A DNA stretch of 64,000 nucleotides from Parasponia andersonii (lineage: Eukaryota; Streptophyta; Magnoliopsida; Rosales; Cannabaceae). The position numbers were made by a program, and so were the translations under genes. The stretch spans positions 687,845 to 751,844 of the forward strand of contig JXTB01000020.1 of NCBI GenBank assembly GCA_002914805.1. Direction: 5' to 3'. Below, in pieces: positions 61,973-64,000 of the stretch (positions within the stretch are counted from its first letter, which is position 1; every line of letters starts with the position of its first letter). The notes beneath the pieces are model-generated. The model was not told the origin of the DNA. It ran no database searches and saw nothing but the letters and a program-made list of their open reading frames with translations.

Positions 61973-64000
61973 TATTGGAATAATGTCCCATAAATCAATT
62001 TATTATTTTGACATTGTAAACAATATTTATTGGATTATTTGTTATCTATTTGTTATTGATAAATTCCATGTTATAAATTTCTATTTGATTTATGTCCCAT
62101 TGATATACATGTGACATTTATGTTTATCTTATGCAAATATCTAAAAGATTTCAAGACATATAATGAGTAATAAAGTATTATTCGTATGATTAGTTCATAT
62201 GTGGGAGATATTATATTCTTTATTTTATTATATTTCAATTAAATTGTTCACATTCTGCATATTTAAGATGAAATACTTTACTATATCATAAAAAGTAGTG
62301 TTGTCTATTTGATTAATAAAGTCTCTAATTAACAAAGTGAGTCTTTGGATAGAAATACTACTGTGAGAAAGTTATAACAACATCGAACAAGACCAAGTGA
62401 ATTAAAATTTAAGATTAAATGTTGTAACTCAAATTTCTCATTTCACTAATCTAGCACTAATGTAGTTTATCGTAATCTTAGTGATTAACAAACTTACTTT
62501 CATGTGTTTTGTCTTTTTGAGTTATCAAAGGACTAGTTCTGATTTATGGTTCGAATACCGATATCTTAGAAGATAAGGTATATGAAATATGTAGAACATT
62601 TTTCATAATGGACACCATGCATATAATATCAGATTGAGTTTTTTCAAGTACTTGGATAATATAAATCACGGCCTCAGTATTCACTATGTGAATTTAACTG
62701 TATTAGTATAGGCAGATACAAACACCGTAGTCAACTATTATCCATTAGATGAACAATAACAACTCAAAAGTAAATATCTACTAGAGGAATAATATGCTAA
62801 TTTCACCTTACTAGTACGACATTACATTGGAGGTACGTCTACAGGTAAAATAAACACTAAATGGATCAAGTTAATTATTTGATAATAAGCTTTAAAGAAA
62901 AACAAATGACATCTAGTCCAGGAGTTCAATATTGGGCCTATAGTGGTGTGCTCTAATATTAATGGGCAATCACCAATCATAATTATGAGTTAATTATGAT
63001 TATGGGTATATAGTCCATTGGAGCTTAGTTTTATGGATCCATCTGATCCCCTATCTAGCACAAACTAAAGTTCAATAGTTATTTGATGATTAGTTGAGTC
63101 CAACAAGCCCAATAAGCCCATTAAAATTTATTAATCTCTCTATAATTAAGAGAAAAGTTCTCTTACTACTAGTGGAAGTAAATTACTCAGGAAATACCCC
63201 TTAAGAAGTGTTACACAAAAAACATAAAAAGGAAAAGCATAGAAAAATTGGCCAGCACTAGGGATTCACTATCCTTAGTGTTTCAGCCATCCTGGAAAAA
63301 TCAGTTCGAGAAGATTGTCTTCTTGTTCGTCTGTAGATCTATTTGTTGAGAATCAAGAAGTTGACCACACACTAGATTATTCAAATGACTTTCGAGAATA
63401 GACAGAAAGATGAGAAAGTTATGGACTAAATCCAGGTATTGTTCTTGTCTAGATTAAAAGTTAACTAATGTTAGATCACGATCCGAAATATTTTATAAAG
63501 AAAAATTTTAAACTACTAATTCCGCTGTGTTTCTAGATTTTACAAAACTATGGTATTCTTGAAAATGATTTTATGAAAACATTTTCAGGAATTTTATTTC
63601 AATGAATACCAGCAATTGGTATTAGAGCATGGTTTTATTATTCATCTAGCATATTTTACTTCGATCTATTCTCTTATTGATTGATGTTTATGATTTTTGG
63701 AAATTATATTTTGTCTTGTTCATGTTATGAATATGCTCTAGTTTGTATGATGGCCAATAGATTCAATGACTTTGAATGATTATTTAATTAGATGTTGCTA
63801 TCAGGTGATGATCATGTTTGTTTTTTGTTTTCATTTCTAACATGTGCTTAATTTCTCTGTGTTCATATTTTATATTTTTGATAAAACTATGCATAGAAAT
63901 ATTTTGATCTTTAATTGTTTTTAAGTTTTTATAAAAAATATTTTTTTTCAATTTAAAAAAAACTGAGAGAGCCATGCACGACTAGGAGCCATGTACACTG
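61973..64000 (+). mobile_element. Start of a copia-type family 2 element, cut by window end
   Basis: The 5' LTR runs 61973-63614 (tattggaataatg...accagca). It is followed by ttggtattagagca (63616-63629), an initiator-Met primer site with one difference from consensus. The leader then continues to the end of the window and turns GC-richer at 63963 (gagccatgcacgactagg), much as copia family 1 does after its own leader start. Coding parts, if any, lie outside. Confidence 0.75.

Overview
This window is nuclear DNA from a flowering plant, most likely a eudicot. It is AT-rich and intron-containing, and most of it is made of LTR retrotransposons from the lineages that fill plant genomes: Ty1/copia, Ty3/gypsy chromoviruses and Athila. 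There is also a LINE, a TRIM, MITE-like elements and tRNA-derived SINE-like pieces. I saw no rRNA gene, no intact tRNA gene and nothing bacterial or organellar.

Layout. 1-9760: a Ty1/copia element with a long odd leader, whose 5' LTR is split by a gypsy LTR. 9761-13274: a minus-strand gypsy element that the copia element sits in. 13279-19554: a plus-strand gypsy element inserted next to or inside the LTR of the minus-strand one. 19555-26400: mostly non-genic, with a TRIM, a long-TIR element, a solo copia-type LTR, a MITE and a SINE-like piece. 27413-35388: the one clear host gene, a 14-exon minus-strand GT-B glycosyltransferase of the sterol-glucosyltransferase-like family, open in every exon. 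36174-37200: a pseudogenic NADH-cytochrome b5 reductase exon and a CT-rich 5'-UTR-like stretch. 37466-39450: a 5'-truncated L1-type LINE with target duplications. 39451-44281: AT-rich DNA with two related MITEs and SINE-like pieces. 44282-46604: two abutting LTR fragments. About 46605-60666: an old Athila element that holds a solo copia LTR and, further on, a second copy of that LTR with some leader. 61255-64000: a gypsy LTR fragment, then the start of another copia-type element that runs off the window.

The best lead is between the integrase region and the 3' end of the Athila element. There, a near full-length, intronless and decayed copy of a LONELY GUY (LOG) cytokinin-activating phosphoribohydrolase lies at about 56776-57416, with a TATA-box-like sequence about 70 bp upstream of its ATG. 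This looks like host-gene capture by a retrotransposon, or a retrocopy that landed in one. Other leads are a GC-AG intron in the glycosyltransferase gene, a family of copia elements whose leader joins a GC-rich island to 2 kb of very AT-rich DNA, and nested insertions that give a relative order of events.

All identifications come from reading translations and motifs by eye. No database search was run.
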